Assembly: GCA_049522565.1 (NCBI GenBank)
Contig: JBEKNT010000444.1
Location: forward strand, 1-5,412
DNA length: 5,412 bases
Direction of reading: 5' to 3'
From: JASHVB01 sp049522565
GTDB lineage: Bacteria > Pseudomonadota > Alphaproteobacteria > Acetobacterales > Acetobacteraceae
Part shown: positions 5,228 through 5,412 of the stretch, piece by piece
How the letters are laid out: every line of letters starts with the position of its first letter
Numbering within the stretch: the stretch's first letter is position 1
The notes under the pieces: model-generated
Told to the model about the DNA's origin: nothing
Databases searched by the model: none
What the model saw: only the letters and a program-made list of their open reading frames with translations
Translations under genes and position numbers: made by a program

Positions 5228-5412
5228 ATGATGTATCAGCTCTATCAGGCCCAGGCTGACCTGCTGTTGCCGCTGCGTCAGGCGGCCCGATTCGGCGCCG
5301 GCTTCGCACGCCTCATGGCGTGTAACACGCGCTCCTCTCCCTTGCTCCGGCATCTGCATGCGAGCTGCAGCCTGTTTGCCGACGCAGGCCTCACCCATCA
5401 GCGGCCGGCGTT
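5228..5412 (+). CDS. phaZ: Intracellular polyhydroxyalkanoate depolymerase, N-terminus (cut by window end)
   Basis: An open frame of 61 codons from ATG 5228 (or the adjacent ATG 5231) runs off the right edge without a stop. The start reads MMYQLYQAQADLLLPLRQAAR, and residues 50-61 read FADAGLTHQRPA. I recall M-x-Y-Q-x-Y-x-A-x-x-D-x-L-x-P-L-R at the N-terminus and a T-H-(K/Q)-R-P-x-F motif just after it in intracellular PHB/PHA depolymerases (PhaZ) of proteobacteria. These cytoplasmic alpha/beta-hydrolase-fold enzymes break down stored polyester granules to hydroxyalkanoate units and are about 400 residues long. The catalytic region lies beyond the window. No good Shine-Dalgarno is seen: GGGG at 5205-5208 is too far away. 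The gene is divergent from the GST gene, 84 bp apart. Confidence 0.75.
   Translation, partial: MMYQLYQAQADLLLPLRQAARFGAGFARLMACNTRSSPLLRHLHASCSLFADAGLTHQRPA

Overview
The window is about two-thirds G+C, with dense coding on both strands and Shine-Dalgarno sites of the AGGA/GAGG type. This points to a high-GC proteobacterium. An intracellular polyhydroxyalkanoate depolymerase start, a GST of the NYSSWSLR type and an HRH cupin suggest an alphaproteobacterium, perhaps of the Acetobacteraceae/Rhodospirillales kind. That placement rests on remembered family resemblance only; no search was run.

Left block (1-2796): a divergent pair. On the minus strand is a 14-TM-type DHA2 drug/metabolite exporter very like E. 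coli MdtD. On the plus strand is an exported beta-propeller protein with a clear signal peptide. They share a 138-bp intergenic region. The exporter's stop codon runs into a two-hairpin palindromic element at the left edge.

Middle block (2797-4477): two plus-strand genes sit behind unusually long non-coding leaders. These are a MarR-family regulator (3195-3608, 398-bp gap before it) and a small single-domain cupin (4043-4477, 434-bp gap before it). Both leaders are rich in inverted repeats, and in both an inverted repeat overlaps or touches the ribosome binding site.

Right block (4487-5412): a minus-strand glutathione S-transferase-family gene converges on the cupin gene with only 9 bp between stop codons, and a perfect 7-bp stem contains both stops. 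Divergent from the GST, 84 bp away, a plus-strand reading frame runs off the window and matches the N-terminus of PHA depolymerase (PhaZ).

Taken together this looks like an ordinary chromosomal accessory neighbourhood (efflux, an exported propeller, a MarR switch, cupin, GST, storage-polymer turnover). I see no phage, transposase, CRISPR, toxin-antitoxin or RNA gene and no convincing new multi-gene system. The parts most worth a second look are non-coding: the structured leaders of the MarR and cupin genes, the hairpin spanning two stop codons, and the evenly spaced half-sites between GST and phaZ.
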